DNA of 64,000 nucleotides from Christensenella timonensis (GTDB lineage: Bacteria > Bacillota > Clostridia > Christensenellales > Christensenellaceae). Position 1 is the first letter of the stretch. The number at the start of each line of letters is the position of its first letter. The translations under genes were made by a program, and so were the position numbers. Where the stretch lies: contig NZ_FLKP01000002.1 of the NCBI RefSeq assembly GCF_900087015.1, positions 124,001 through 188,000 on the forward strand, given 5' to 3'. This document shows positions 16,118 to 25,168 of the stretch, piece after piece. The notes under the pieces were generated by a model. It was not told where the DNA came from. It was given only the letters and a program-made list of their open reading frames with translations, and searched no databases.

Positions 16118-16146
16118 AGCTGTCCTCTCCTTTCGCTTTGGTCTTT

Positions 16147-17118
16147 CTATCGCCGTCCCGTCACCTCCCGTTCAACAAGGATCGCCGTTTCTTCATCCGT
16201 GACCAGCGTATCGATATATCCGCCGCGCAAGGCGGCCGCTATCGGGGCGACCTTATGTTTTCCGCCTGCAATCGCAATGACGTTCCCGATCTTCCTTAAA
16301 TCATTAAGCTCGATACCGATGACCCTGTCGTTATATTCGATTCCTGCCCTCCTGCCGTCCATATCGATATGCCTGCCGCAGATATGGCATTTGATGCCGC
16401 TGTTCCAAAGCTGCTCCGATTCCTTCTTGGTGATGTAATTGGAATGTACCATAGAGCTTACATCCGCAAAGTTGCTCCCAATACCGATCACCGCGATATC
16501 AAGCTTCCTGGCCATTTCAAAATGGCGCAGGATATCGTCCTCCTGCATCAACAGGTCGTGTACCTGCCTTGTCTTCACCGTCAGCGGGGAATGCAGCATT
16601 TTGGCGCTGCCTCCGACCTTGTCCGCAAAGCTTAAGATCAGCTGTACGCCGTACATATACGAATCATCCCAGGCAGTCCCGCCCATAAGCTGCACAACGT
16701 CAATATTGGCGCGGACGACCGGTGTAAAGCGGAATATCGTTTGGTATACGCTCAGGCCCCACGATACTCCGACCTTCATATCGTCCTTTAATTGCTTTTC
16801 CAAATACCGCGCCGCCGTCACGCCGATGTTGGAAAGATTGATATTTGGGTCGTGGTTCGACGGCACAACGATCATTTGCTTGAGGGCAAACATGTCCTTG
16901 AGCTTTTCACTGATCTCAATCGATTTCAGGGAAGCGTCGTTGATCCTGATATCCACGATGTCCATTTCCCGGGACATGCGCAGCAGGCGTGACACATTAG
17001 ACCTCGATACTTCCAGTACGTCGGCGATCGCCTGCTGGGACATATTGTCGTAATAATACATCTTGGCGATGCGTACCATCAGCCTGCGCTGCGCAGTCAA
17101 TTTCTGTGCTTTTACCAT
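16147..17118 (-). CDS. SorC/DeoR-type sugar-binding transcriptional regulator
   Basis: The 323-residue product has a short N-terminal helix-turn-helix (YYDNMSQQAIADVLEVSRSN) and a large sugar-phosphate-binding domain of the SorC family with VGVSWGLSVYQTI, VVQLMGGTAW and VIGIGSNF. Such proteins are activators or repressors that sense phosphorylated sugars. It lies inside the catabolic operon between the kinase and the epimerase, so it probably senses the kinase product. No clear ribosome site is seen before ATG 17118. Confidence 0.9.
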   Translation of the reverse strand: MVKAQKLTAQRRLMVRIAKMYYYDNMSQQAIADVLEVSRSNVSRLLRMSREMDIVDIRINDASLKSIEISEKLKDMFALKQMIVVPSNHDPNINLSNIGVTAARYLEKQLKDDMKVGVSWGLSVYQTIFRFTPVVRANIDVVQLMGGTAWDDSYMYGVQLILSFADKVGGSAKMLHSPLTVKTRQVHDLLMQEDDILRHFEMARKLDIAVIGIGSNFADVSSMVHSNYITKKESEQLWNSGIKCHICGRHIDMDGRRAGIEYNDRVIGIELNDLRKIGNVIAIAGGKHKVAPIAAALRGGYIDTLVTDEETAILVEREVTGRR

Positions 17119-17203
17119 AGTCTGCGTTCATAACTTGTTTTGCATCTGCGGTACATGACAGCGGTTCCATAGAAATTTTGCAAAAATTCCTCCATGGAAT
17201 ATG

Positions 17204-18751
17204 TCAGGGGCAACCGTGCATTGTCAAGCTATGCATCCATCCCTTCGCTAATTCATAGAACTCTGCATATTTATTGTAGTAAAACAGGTATTCCTCATGC
17301 CTCGTTTGATCCGGCTTGATCTTTCTTTCGATCGTTACCATGCTGTTTGCCGCCGTTTCGATCTTATCGTATACGCCGGCCGCAACCGCGCCGAGGATCG
17401 CCGATCCGAGACACGGGCCTTCCGTCACCTTCGGAATATAGATCGGCAAATTGCATACGTCCGCGTGCATCTGCGTCCATAGTTCGCTTTTGACTGCGCC
17501 GCCGGAAATATAGATTCCCTCCGGCTGCATGCCGCCTTTGCGGAACACGTCCATAATCAGTTCCGTCCCATAGCAGATAGATTCCAGAATCGCCCGGTAC
17601 AGGTGATACGGCGTGTGCCTTAAGGACAGGCCATAAAACATACCGCGGACATCCGGGTCTGCATGCGGCGTGCGGTTGCCCTGGAAGTAATCGAGGGCAA
17701 GCAGGCCCTCCGCACCGGCCGGCAGTTTGGACGCTCCTTCGTTTAAGAGATCGTAAACGCTTTTTCCCTGCTCCTTCGCCGCCCTTGCAATATCGCCGCA
17801 GTAACCTGATTGAAACCAGTTTACGATGGCGCCGGTGGATGTTTGCCCGCCTTCGATGAGCTGCAGCCCGGGAACTACTGCGTCCGGATACGAGCCCCAC
17901 ATGCCCTGCGCGTGCATTTCCTTATCCGTAAGTCCGAGGTGCAGGTGCGAGGTGCCGGTGATCATCGCAATACTGCCGGGAGATACGACGTTTAATCCCA
18001 GCATGCCGACAAACGCATCCGCACCGCCTTCGCCGACGGGGATTCCTTCTGCAAGCCCCAGCTCCTGCGCCGCCTGTTTTTGCAGGGCGCCGACCTTGAC
18101 GCCCAGATCAAGGACAGCATCCGGAAACTTCCCCAGTACGTCCGCAAGCCCGATCTCTTCGTAAAGGGAAACCGGCCAGCCGCCTTCCGCCCTGTTGTAG
18201 TACCAGCGCGGGGATGTTGTGTCGATGCTTGCCACAAGCTCGCCGGTGAGCTTATACATCAGCCAGTCCACGCATTCAAAAACGTGCTCCGCCTTTGCAT
18301 ACAGCTCGTTTTCATTTTCCTTCAGCCACAGCGCCTTTGCCGGCATGGATTCCGCCGATACATTGCCATAGCCGTTATATTTGAGCGCGTCGTTTCCTGT
18401 TGCCGTTATTCTCTTTGCCTGCGCCGACGCGCGCACATCCATCCACATAATCGCAGGGCCCAGGATGTTCATGTGCCCATCTGCCATGAGCACGGTGCAG
18501 CATGTCGTATCGACGCTCATGCCACGAATACTGTCCGGCGTTATACCGCTTTTTTCCATGACCGCCCTGGTAGCAGTACAAATCGCGCTCCACCATTCGT
18601 CCGTCTTTTGCTCGGCCCAACCGGATTTTGGCGTATAGAGCGGATAAGAAGCATCCGCAAAAGCAACCGGCTGTCCCTGCAAGTCAAAGAGACCTACTTT
18701 GACGCTGCTTGTTCCCATATCGATTCCGAGTACACATTCCGTCCTGCTCAT
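17204..18751 (-). CDS. FGGY-family carbohydrate kinase (xylulokinase-like)
   Basis: The 515-residue kinase starts MSRTECVLGIDMGTSSVKVG, with the phosphate-binding loop of the actin-like ATPase fold, and continues with SGWAEQKTDEWW, TCCTVLMADG and ISGGAVKSELW (adenosine site). It phosphorylates a ketose or polyol so that the epimerase and central metabolism can use it. ATG 18751 is chosen because GGGGA lies 7-8 bases before it; an earlier in-frame ATG at 18769 overlaps the activase stop. The protein has normal family length. Substrate not set; xylulose- or deoxyketose-like is an inference from neighbours. Confidence 0.9.
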   Translation of the reverse strand: MSRTECVLGIDMGTSSVKVGLFDLQGQPVAFADASYPLYTPKSGWAEQKTDEWWSAICTATRAVMEKSGITPDSIRGMSVDTTCCTVLMADGHMNILGPAIMWMDVRASAQAKRITATGNDALKYNGYGNVSAESMPAKALWLKENENELYAKAEHVFECVDWLMYKLTGELVASIDTTSPRWYYNRAEGGWPVSLYEEIGLADVLGKFPDAVLDLGVKVGALQKQAAQELGLAEGIPVGEGGADAFVGMLGLNVVSPGSIAMITGTSHLHLGLTDKEMHAQGMWGSYPDAVVPGLQLIEGGQTSTGAIVNWFQSGYCGDIARAAKEQGKSVYDLLNEGASKLPAGAEGLLALDYFQGNRTPHADPDVRGMFYGLSLRHTPYHLYRAILESICYGTELIMDVFRKGGMQPEGIYISGGAVKSELWTQMHADVCNLPIYIPKVTEGPCLGSAILGAVAAGVYDKIETAANSMVTIERKIKPDQTRHEEYLFYYNKYAEFYELAKGWMHSLTMHGCP

Positions 18752-18768
18752 CTGTCTTCCCCGGCGCA

Positions 18769-19704
18769 TCAGCCGCCAATGCAGGCGTTGATGCCCGCCT
18801 TAACCATGCGGTCTTTCATCTTTTCCACGATCTTTTTATCCATATCCTTGAATTCGCCCAATGCATAGTCATAATCAAGCGAATCATATTTATATTTTCC
18901 AAGCTGGTGGAAGGGCAGCAAGTCTACGTCCTTGATATCGAGCTCTTTCGCCCACTTAATCAAATTGCCGATATGCTCGTCGTTGTCGTTGAGCGTCGGT
19001 ATAATCGGGCAGCGCATTTTCACATATTTCCCATGCTCGCGCAGCTTCCTTAAGTTTTCCTTGATCACGGAAAGCGGTACGTTCGAGATGGTCTTGAACT
19101 GCTCCTCATTTGTGAATTTTACGTCCATCAGGATCTCGTCCACATACTGCGCGATTTGCCACAACGTTTCAAACGATACGGCGCCTGCCGTTTCCATAGC
19201 GACATCGATATACCGCCTGCGGGCAGCTTGTGCCAGTTCGCTTGCAAAGACCGGCTGCATACACGGTTCCCCGCCGGAGATCGTCATGCCGCCGCCGGAA
19301 TTTTTATAATACGCGCTGTCCTTTTCCACTTCCTTGATTACTTCCGCTACGCTCATTTCCTTGCCATACAGCTCGCGCGCGGAATTAGGGCACATCTCTA
19401 CGCATTTCCCGCATAATGTACATTTTTCCTTGTCGATGGCGATGGTTCCGTCTTCTTTTTGCGTGATCGCATCCTGCGGACACAATGTAACGCAGCAGTA
19501 ACCGCATTTTGTGCAAAGGTTATTGTGAATGACCAGCTGCGGCGTGCAAACCTGGGATTCGGGGTTGCAACACCAGGGGCACCAAAGGTTGCAACCCTTT
19601 AAAAATACATTCGTCCGAATCCCTTCACCATCATGGACATGATAATGTTCCACGTTAAAAACGTTCCCTTTTGTTTCCTGTTCTACCTTATCGCTCCAAA
19701 ACAT
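18769..19704 (-). CDS. Glycyl radical enzyme activase 2 (radical SAM)
   Basis: The 311-residue activase partners GRE 2 encoded directly upstream. The radical SAM cluster motif is GCNLWCPWC (Cys38, Cys42, Cys45), followed by Cys46. Two ferredoxin-type clusters follow (CTKCGYCCVTLC and CTLCGKCVEMC), then SGGEP as the SAM-binding motif. AGAGGT lies 7 bases before ATG 19704. It is clearly paralogous to activase 1 but divergent, matching a different GRE. Confidence 0.93.
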   Translation of the reverse strand: MFWSDKVEQETKGNVFNVEHYHVHDGEGIRTNVFLKGCNLWCPWCCNPESQVCTPQLVIHNNLCTKCGYCCVTLCPQDAITQKEDGTIAIDKEKCTLCGKCVEMCPNSARELYGKEMSVAEVIKEVEKDSAYYKNSGGGMTISGGEPCMQPVFASELAQAARRRYIDVAMETAGAVSFETLWQIAQYVDEILMDVKFTNEEQFKTISNVPLSVIKENLRKLREHGKYVKMRCPIIPTLNDNDEHIGNLIKWAKELDIKDVDLLPFHQLGKYKYDSLDYDYALGEFKDMDKKIVEKMKDRMVKAGINACIGG

Positions 19705-19854
19705 GATGCATACCTCTGACCTGAAAATTTTTGCTGCAATTCTTCGTATGATCCACAGGGCTGCCGATTTGCACGCCGAGCCTGCTCTTTCGTTCGCAAA
19801 GCATCGGCGTCAAATCGCACATTCCTGCTTTTATTTTTATATTGTTGTCCTCAG

Positions 19855-22329
19855 TCAGACCGCGTGCTCCGTACGTTCGATGATGTCGTCCTGCAACGCC
19901 TTGTCAAGCGGCGTAAACAATGCGCTGTATCCTGCCACACGCACCATCAGGTCTTTGTATTCGGACGGATTGTCCTGCGCCGCCTTGAGCGTATCCGCCG
20001 ATACGCAGTTGATCTGTACATGCATTCCCTTATAGTCGCTGAAATATGTGCGTACAACGTCTACCAGCTTCTTGAGGTTCGGTCCGGGCTCTAAGGACGC
20101 CGGCATAACCTTTACGTTCAGAAGCTGTCCGCCGGATACGAGAACTGTCGGCAGCTTGCCTACCGATTTTAAGGACGACGTGATCCCGTTGGTATCCGTG
20201 CCGTGCATCGGCGAAGAAGTATCCGCAAGCGCGTCGCCCGCTTTTCTTCCGTCCGGCGTCGCGCCCACAAAGGAGCCGAACGGTACGTTGGAAGAAACCG
20301 AGCTGGTGGACGGCTGCCATGTGCCGCCGATGGGGCCGCGGCCATATCTTGTCGTGTGGTATTTCGCCGTCTCCTCGCAGATGAAGCGGAAATAATCCAC
20401 CATGATATCGTCTACATAATCGTCGTCGTTCCCGTATTTAGGGGCATCCAGCATCATTTTCTGGATTTCCGCGCCCGTGGGCTTTGTCGTCATATCTTCG
20501 TAGTTTGTTTCCAGCGCGTGCATAAGCTGCTCTGCCGTAATCTTCTTGTCGTCGAAAACGACCTTCTTGATCGCCGCGAGTGAGTTTCCGACATTGGCAA
20601 CGCCTACATAAAGCGGCCCGCAGTAATCGTAGATCGCGCCGCCGGCTTTCATGACCTTGCCGCGCTCGATGCAATCGTGCACCAGCGAAGAAACGTACGG
20701 ATCGGCGATCCCCAGCTCCGTGCACTGGTCGATGATGTTATCCGTCATGATCTGCTGCTTGAAATAATATCTTGCCTGCGTCTTGAACGCTTCGTACAGT
20801 TCTTCATAATTTTTGAAATCAGACAGCGTTCCCGTGCCTTCGCACATGCAGATGTCCGTATTCGGGTCTTTCCCGTTGTAAAGCGAAAGTTCGAGGATTT
20901 TGCCGAGGTTGATGAAGCCTGCGCCGTTTGGGCGGCCTGTCTGCTTTCCTTCGACGATCGCTTCCACGCAGCCTACGATGGAATAGTTGACGGCGTCCTC
21001 CCACGGGATTCCCCTGTTAACAAGCGCCGGAATATAAACTTCATCGCTGTACATGGCCGGCTGTCCGCCGCCGATCCGAACCACGTCGAAAGACGCGTAC
21101 AGCAGCCTCTCATTGATGCGGTTGTGGTAACGCAGGGAGATGGACGGCGTATTGAGCGCGATCGCCGCCTGTGCATTGAGCACGAGGAACGATACTTCGT
21201 TGGCGCTGTCCTTTCCGTTGATATCCTGTCCGCCCACCGTAAAGTTCTGGAACAGCTGGTATCCGCTGAAAGCCTTTGTATTGTCCCAGCAAGTGATTTT
21301 CTGGAGCTGGAACATCTTCAGGAATACGCATTCGATGATTTCGAGCGCGTCGTCGTATTCGATATTGCCCGCTTCCACGTCCTTTTTGTAGATATCGATC
21401 ATCGTCTGGTCGTAACGGCCGAACGAGATGGAGTGGCCGTTGTTCTCGATCTGCATCGTCAAATTGATGAACCACAGCGACTGCGCCGCCTCGTGGAAAT
21501 CCCTCGCCGGGTTTTCCGGTACGTTCTGGCATACTTCCGCGATCTTCATCAGTTCTTTTTTACGCTGCGCGTCCTTTTCCGTTTTTGCCATTTCCACCGC
21601 CAGCTGTGCATAACGGTGAGCAAAAGCTATGACCGCTTCGCAGGTGATGACGACGGATTCCAAAAACGGTTTTTGTTCGATCGCATCCGGCTCGGAAAGG
21701 TCGAGCTGTGCAAGGCGCTTTTGCGCACGGGCGATCACGTCCTTAAGCCCCTTATCGGCAACGCTTTTGAGGTCTACCGTCAGGTGTCCGTCGCCGCCGA
21801 TCATCAGCCAGTAGGAATCCGTAACGCCGATCTTCTTGCCGATCTCCGTTTCCTTTGGCAGCATCGCCTTGCACCGCGATTCATGGTCGTTCCCATGCCA
21901 GAAGCTGTGGATTTCCCGCAGTACCTTTTCATCCTCTTCGTCGATCAGGTAACGGTCGCCCGGACGCTGCTCCGGCCGTACCGGATTGCCGTCCAGTTCT
22001 TCGATGACCCAGTCCATCCCGAATTCAGGAAAGATCGGCGCGCACCTCAGTTTAACGCCGAGGCTGCCTACGATAAGCTCCCCCGGAAGTATGCTGATCC
22101 GCATGTTTTCGAGAATATGCCTGAAGGCCTTTGCACGCTTTAAGACAGTCGGTTCAGATTGGTATGTCTGGTATGCCTGCGTCAAAAGCTTTGCCCTATC
22201 CGAGCATATCTGCGGCGTTGCATCGATCAGCAGGTCGCGCAGGTCGTTTATCCTTTTGCTGCGCACAACAGGACGTCCCAAAAATTCATGTTTGGTGTCT
22301 GTCTGTCCTTGCTCCTCATAATATTTCAT
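19855..22329 (-). CDS. Glycyl radical enzyme 2 (PFL-like dehydratase/lyase class)
   Basis: The 824-residue GRE has radical loop RVAGY with Gly800 and finger loop GCVEA, with thiyl Cys454 and Glu456 as in eliminase-type GREs. Ala follows the Glu in place of the common Pro. The region after it reads EGKQTGRPNGAGF, different from the choline, diol and glycerol enzymes I know. It resembles GRE 1 throughout (SNGHSISFGR / NNGHSISFGR, GGQ.FN and GRGPIGG) but is far from identical. Strong AGGAGG precedes ATG 22329, and an operator of the CACGTG family is 58 bases upstream. It heads the activase-kinase-regulator-epimerase-dehydrogenase run and is probably the key step of that pathway. Confidence 0.9.
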   Translation of the reverse strand: MKYYEEQGQTDTKHEFLGRPVVRSKRINDLRDLLIDATPQICSDRAKLLTQAYQTYQSEPTVLKRAKAFRHILENMRISILPGELIVGSLGVKLRCAPIFPEFGMDWVIEELDGNPVRPEQRPGDRYLIDEEDEKVLREIHSFWHGNDHESRCKAMLPKETEIGKKIGVTDSYWLMIGGDGHLTVDLKSVADKGLKDVIARAQKRLAQLDLSEPDAIEQKPFLESVVITCEAVIAFAHRYAQLAVEMAKTEKDAQRKKELMKIAEVCQNVPENPARDFHEAAQSLWFINLTMQIENNGHSISFGRYDQTMIDIYKKDVEAGNIEYDDALEIIECVFLKMFQLQKITCWDNTKAFSGYQLFQNFTVGGQDINGKDSANEVSFLVLNAQAAIALNTPSISLRYHNRINERLLYASFDVVRIGGGQPAMYSDEVYIPALVNRGIPWEDAVNYSIVGCVEAIVEGKQTGRPNGAGFINLGKILELSLYNGKDPNTDICMCEGTGTLSDFKNYEELYEAFKTQARYYFKQQIMTDNIIDQCTELGIADPYVSSLVHDCIERGKVMKAGGAIYDYCGPLYVGVANVGNSLAAIKKVVFDDKKITAEQLMHALETNYEDMTTKPTGAEIQKMMLDAPKYGNDDDYVDDIMVDYFRFICEETAKYHTTRYGRGPIGGTWQPSTSSVSSNVPFGSFVGATPDGRKAGDALADTSSPMHGTDTNGITSSLKSVGKLPTVLVSGGQLLNVKVMPASLEPGPNLKKLVDVVRTYFSDYKGMHVQINCVSADTLKAAQDNPSEYKDLMVRVAGYSALFTPLDKALQDDIIERTEHAV

Positions 22330-22386
22330 GATCCATTCCTCCTGTAATCCTTGAATACACGGCCGGTCTCTCGCCCGGCAATTTAT

Positions 22387-22400
22387 TTAACACGTGTACC
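22387..22400. promoter_or_regulatory. LacI-type operator (GRE 2)
   Basis: TTAACACGTGTACC shares 11 of 14 positions with the perfect palindrome at 10583-10596, including the whole left half and CACGTGT core, and 13 of 14 with the site before the ABC ATPase. Confidence 0.65.
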
Positions 22401-22548
22401 TAAAATATAGAAATGCATACTGCTATGTTTCTGCGCTTATCATAACATCGAATATCCATTATGTCAATTGCTATTTTTTAAATTTTTATTGTCATATGGC
22501 AATTTCTCTTTATCGTTTTTTGCCAAATATCCATATCCTGCGGGCCGG

Positions 22549-23715
22549 TCAATCTCCCATCGACCATTTTGGCAGGTTTACAGGCATCGTCGACGGCCGC
22601 TTGCACGTGCTCTTCATCTCGTAATACGTTCCGGATTCCGCAGAATCATAGAAACCGTGCATCATTTCCAGCACATGGTATGCCATTTCCCCATTCGCAC
22701 GGAAATCCCCGCCCTTGCGGATCGCGCGGGCCATGTCGGAAAGGCCGAGGCCGCGGCTGTTTTCCATGTAATCAAAACAGGGCGGGATGACCGACCACGG
22801 CGTCGCCTCCTCGAGCCTCGGGAGCGGCACAGGCGTATCTACCCAGTCGGAAGCGTCTTTCCTGCGCAGCTTGGTTTCGCCATGGAAAATGTCCGGCCCG
22901 GCAAGCGGATCGGGATCCGTCTGGCTCATCGTGCCTTCCGTACCATAGATCTCGAAGCGCGGCAGGTTGTTGTCCCACATATCAAAGCTCATGATCATGG
23001 TGGCGATCGCACCGTTTTCAAACTCAATGGTTCCGCTCACATGCGTAGGTACCTCCACGTCGATAACCTTGCCTGCCAGCGGCTGGCTGGTGATCATTCT
23101 CTGTTTATACGTCGTTGCCGTAGCGCCGCTGATACGTTTTGCCGGCCCCAAAAGGGCAACCAGCGCCGTCAGGTAATACGGCCCCATATCAAAAAGCGGG
23201 CCTGCGCCTTCCTTGTAATAAAATTCAGGGCTCGGATGCCATGTTTCATGGCCGAATGTCGTCATGAACGCCGTTGCGGCAATCGGTTTACCGATCCAGC
23301 CGTCGTCTAAAAGCTTGCTCATGGTCTGCAGGCGTCCGCCTAAAAACGTATCCGGCGCACAACCTACGAGCAGCCCCCTTTTCTTCGCTGTCTCCAGGAT
23401 TTCCTTGCCTTGCTCCCGCGTAATCGCCAGGGGCTTTTCGCTGTATACGTGCTTTCCTGCCATAAGAGCCTGCATATCCACATCGTAATGCGCAGCCGGG
23501 ATCGTCAAATTGAGGATGACCTCTACCTGCGGGTCTGCCATGATCTCTTCTACGCTCATCGCCTTGCATCCATACTGCTCGCCGCGCTCTTTTGCCCGGT
23601 CGATCATCAGGTCTGCACATGCATATACCTCGATATTTTCAAATTTGGCAATGTTCTCGAAATAAATGTCCGAAATATTGCCGCAACCTACGACTCCTAC
23701 TTTTACTGTTTCCAT
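22549..23715 (-). CDS. Gfo/Idh/MocA family oxidoreductase
   Basis: The 388-residue protein has an N-terminal NAD(P)-binding fold (METVKVGVVGCGNISDIYF) and the EKPLA signature (YSEKPLAIT), followed by the C-terminal alpha/beta domain with GPYYLTALV. Family members oxidise or reduce sugars, inositols and sugar acids. ATG 23715 sits behind AAGGAG; upstream codons in the frame lack homology. It lies between the sugar ABC transporter and GRE 2 on the same strand, and probably performs the first redox step on the imported compound. Substrate unknown. Confidence 0.9.
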   Translation of the reverse strand: METVKVGVVGCGNISDIYFENIAKFENIEVYACADLMIDRAKERGEQYGCKAMSVEEIMADPQVEVILNLTIPAAHYDVDMQALMAGKHVYSEKPLAITREQGKEILETAKKRGLLVGCAPDTFLGGRLQTMSKLLDDGWIGKPIAATAFMTTFGHETWHPSPEFYYKEGAGPLFDMGPYYLTALVALLGPAKRISGATATTYKQRMITSQPLAGKVIDVEVPTHVSGTIEFENGAIATMIMSFDMWDNNLPRFEIYGTEGTMSQTDPDPLAGPDIFHGETKLRRKDASDWVDTPVPLPRLEEATPWSVIPPCFDYMENSRGLGLSDMARAIRKGGDFRANGEMAYHVLEMMHGFYDSAESGTYYEMKSTCKRPSTMPVNLPKWSMGD

Positions 23716-23770
23716 TTCATTTCTCCTTTTTATTTGCTGGTTATTGAAAACTTTTCTATTCATTCCGGTA

Positions 23771-23791
23771 TTTTTGTGTACAAAAACACAA
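23771..23791. repeat. Overlapping inverted repeats before the oxidoreductase gene
   Basis: TTTTTGT-GT-ACAAAAA (23771-23786) overlaps TTGTGT-ACAAAA-ACACAA (23774-23791), about 60 bases upstream of the Gfo/Idh/MocA start. A regulator site is possible, for example for the SorC-type protein, but no second copy was identified. Confidence 0.35.
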
Positions 23792-23894
23792 GCTTGCTCC
23801 ACTGCGGCTGCTTCCTTTTACCGGTTATTCTTTTTTTCATATTGGATGTAAGAGAGTTATGCCGGACTTCAAAGTCCCTGATCAATTATTGTAC

Positions 23895-23916
23895 CCGGCC
23901 GCTTTTCAGCGGCCGG
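23895..23916. terminator. GC-rich hairpin after the ABC lipoprotein gene
   Basis: CCGGCCGC pairs perfectly with GCGGCCGG around a TTTTCA loop. There is no U-run on either strand, so it may be an mRNA-stabilising or processing hairpin rather than an efficient terminator. Confidence 0.45.
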
Positions 23917-24040
23917 TACAAACACAATCAAAAGCCTTTCTTAATATAAGGTTATACTAAGAGATTATCTTCTTTCATGTTAATTCTAAGTAATAAAACA
24001 GTTTTTCCAGTTTCTTAAATTCTTATTCTACTACTTTTTC

Positions 24041-25075
24041 TCAGTTGAAGTATTCGTCCATGTTATCCTTTGTCACGAGTTCAAAGGGAATCCATGTCTC
24101 TTTTTCAACCTGCTCGCCGTTGATCAGTGCAAGGGCAACATCAACGGACTGGTAGCCCTGGCCATAGCCATCCTGGAATACGTCCGCAGCCAGCCTGCCG
24201 TCAGCCAGATATTCTTTTGCATCATCTACAAGGTCGATACCCGTTACCTGGATCTTGCCTGTCATGCCGGCGTTCTCGATTGCGTTGCAAGCGCCGATGG
24301 CCATCTCGTCATTCTGGGCAAATACGCCTGCCAATTCTTCCCCATAGGTATTGAGCCAGTTTTCCATGATCGTCATCGCTTCGTCACGTGACCAGTTTCC
24401 GATATCCTCAACAATGATCTCGATGTCCGGATATTTTTCTTCGAGCAGCTTCTTCGCCGCGTCGCCGCGGATCACTTCGGAAGACTGGCCTGCGATACCG
24501 CGGATCATACCGATTTTGCCTTTGCCGCCGATCGCGTCTGCAAGGGCCGTTACCGCGAGCTCGGCAGACTGGTTATCGTCGGAACCAACGAATGCATCAG
24601 GCTGGAGGTCTCCCTCGAACGTTGTGCAAACGCCGATAACCGGGATGCCGGCAGCATTGCACTTTTCAATGATCGGTACACAAGCCTGCGCGTCGACCGG
24701 CGTTACAATGATCGCATCCATCTGTTGAGCGATCATGGATTCGCACTGTGAAATCTGCGTGGACGGGTCGCCGTCCGCATCGTTTACCGTCAGCGAAATT
24801 CCCAGTTCGTCACAACGGGTCTGAATGCCTTCAGCAATGCTAAGCATGAACTCCGTCGTCTGTGTCTGAACAAGATATCCAAACGACATCTCGCTCGGGT
24901 CTTTGCCTGCCGCCGCGCTTGCGGATTCCACCGCCTGCGAAGCTTCCGCGCTTGCGGATTCCGCCGGCGCCGAAGACTCTGCCGGTGCCGAAGATTCTGC
25001 CGGCGCCTGCGAGCAACCTGCAAACGCTGTTACCACAAGCACGAGTGCCAGTACAACTACTAATACTTTTTTCAT
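24041..25075 (-). CDS. Sugar ABC transporter substrate-binding lipoprotein 2
   Basis: The 344-residue receptor starts MKKVLVVVLALVLVV and has lipobox AFAGC (Cys about residue 20). A low-complexity linker of repeated PAESSA units follows, then a type-1 sugar-binding fold (MSFGYLVQTQTTEFML, AQQMDAIIVTPVDAQAC, GKIGMIRGIAGQSSEV). It captures the sugar outside the membrane for the permease and ATPase encoded upstream. AGGAGG precedes the ATG. A hairpin after the gene may keep its mRNA level high, as is usual for receptor genes. Confidence 0.93.
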   Translation of the reverse strand: MKKVLVVVLALVLVVTAFAGCSQAPAESSAPAESSAPAESASAEASQAVESASAAAGKDPSEMSFGYLVQTQTTEFMLSIAEGIQTRCDELGISLTVNDADGDPSTQISQCESMIAQQMDAIIVTPVDAQACVPIIEKCNAAGIPVIGVCTTFEGDLQPDAFVGSDDNQSAELAVTALADAIGGKGKIGMIRGIAGQSSEVIRGDAAKKLLEEKYPDIEIIVEDIGNWSRDEAMTIMENWLNTYGEELAGVFAQNDEMAIGACNAIENAGMTGKIQVTGIDLVDDAKEYLADGRLAADVFQDGYGQGYQSVDVALALINGEQVEKETWIPFELVTKDNMDEYFN

Positions 25076-25168
25076 GTTTTCCTCCTAAATACCCTTGTTT
25101 TTTATTACTTATTCATTAACATCGCGAAACGTTTACGCCCCGCAACTTTATAAACAGTGGTTACGCCT

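Larger units (their letters stand above)
23716..24040. other. Gap between transporter lipoprotein gene and oxidoreductase gene
   Basis: This 325-base gap contains a GC-rich hairpin and an overlapping pair of inverted repeats, listed separately. No convincing small gene or promoter was found. Confidence 0.5.

Noticed and set aside
20677-22143. 488-residue open frame antisense to GRE 2
   Set aside because: It is the reverse of a strongly conserved enzyme gene with high GC third positions; Arg/His/Leu-rich composition is typical of a shadow frame.
24381-24394. CACGTG word inside the ABC lipoprotein gene as a seventh LacI operator
   Set aside because: The flanks do not match TTAA...TTAA and it lies in coding sequence.
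25120-25137. GCGAAACGTTTACG before ABC lipoprotein 2 considered as a cre site
   Set aside because: At least three mismatches to the consensus and a position inside the operon; not supported.
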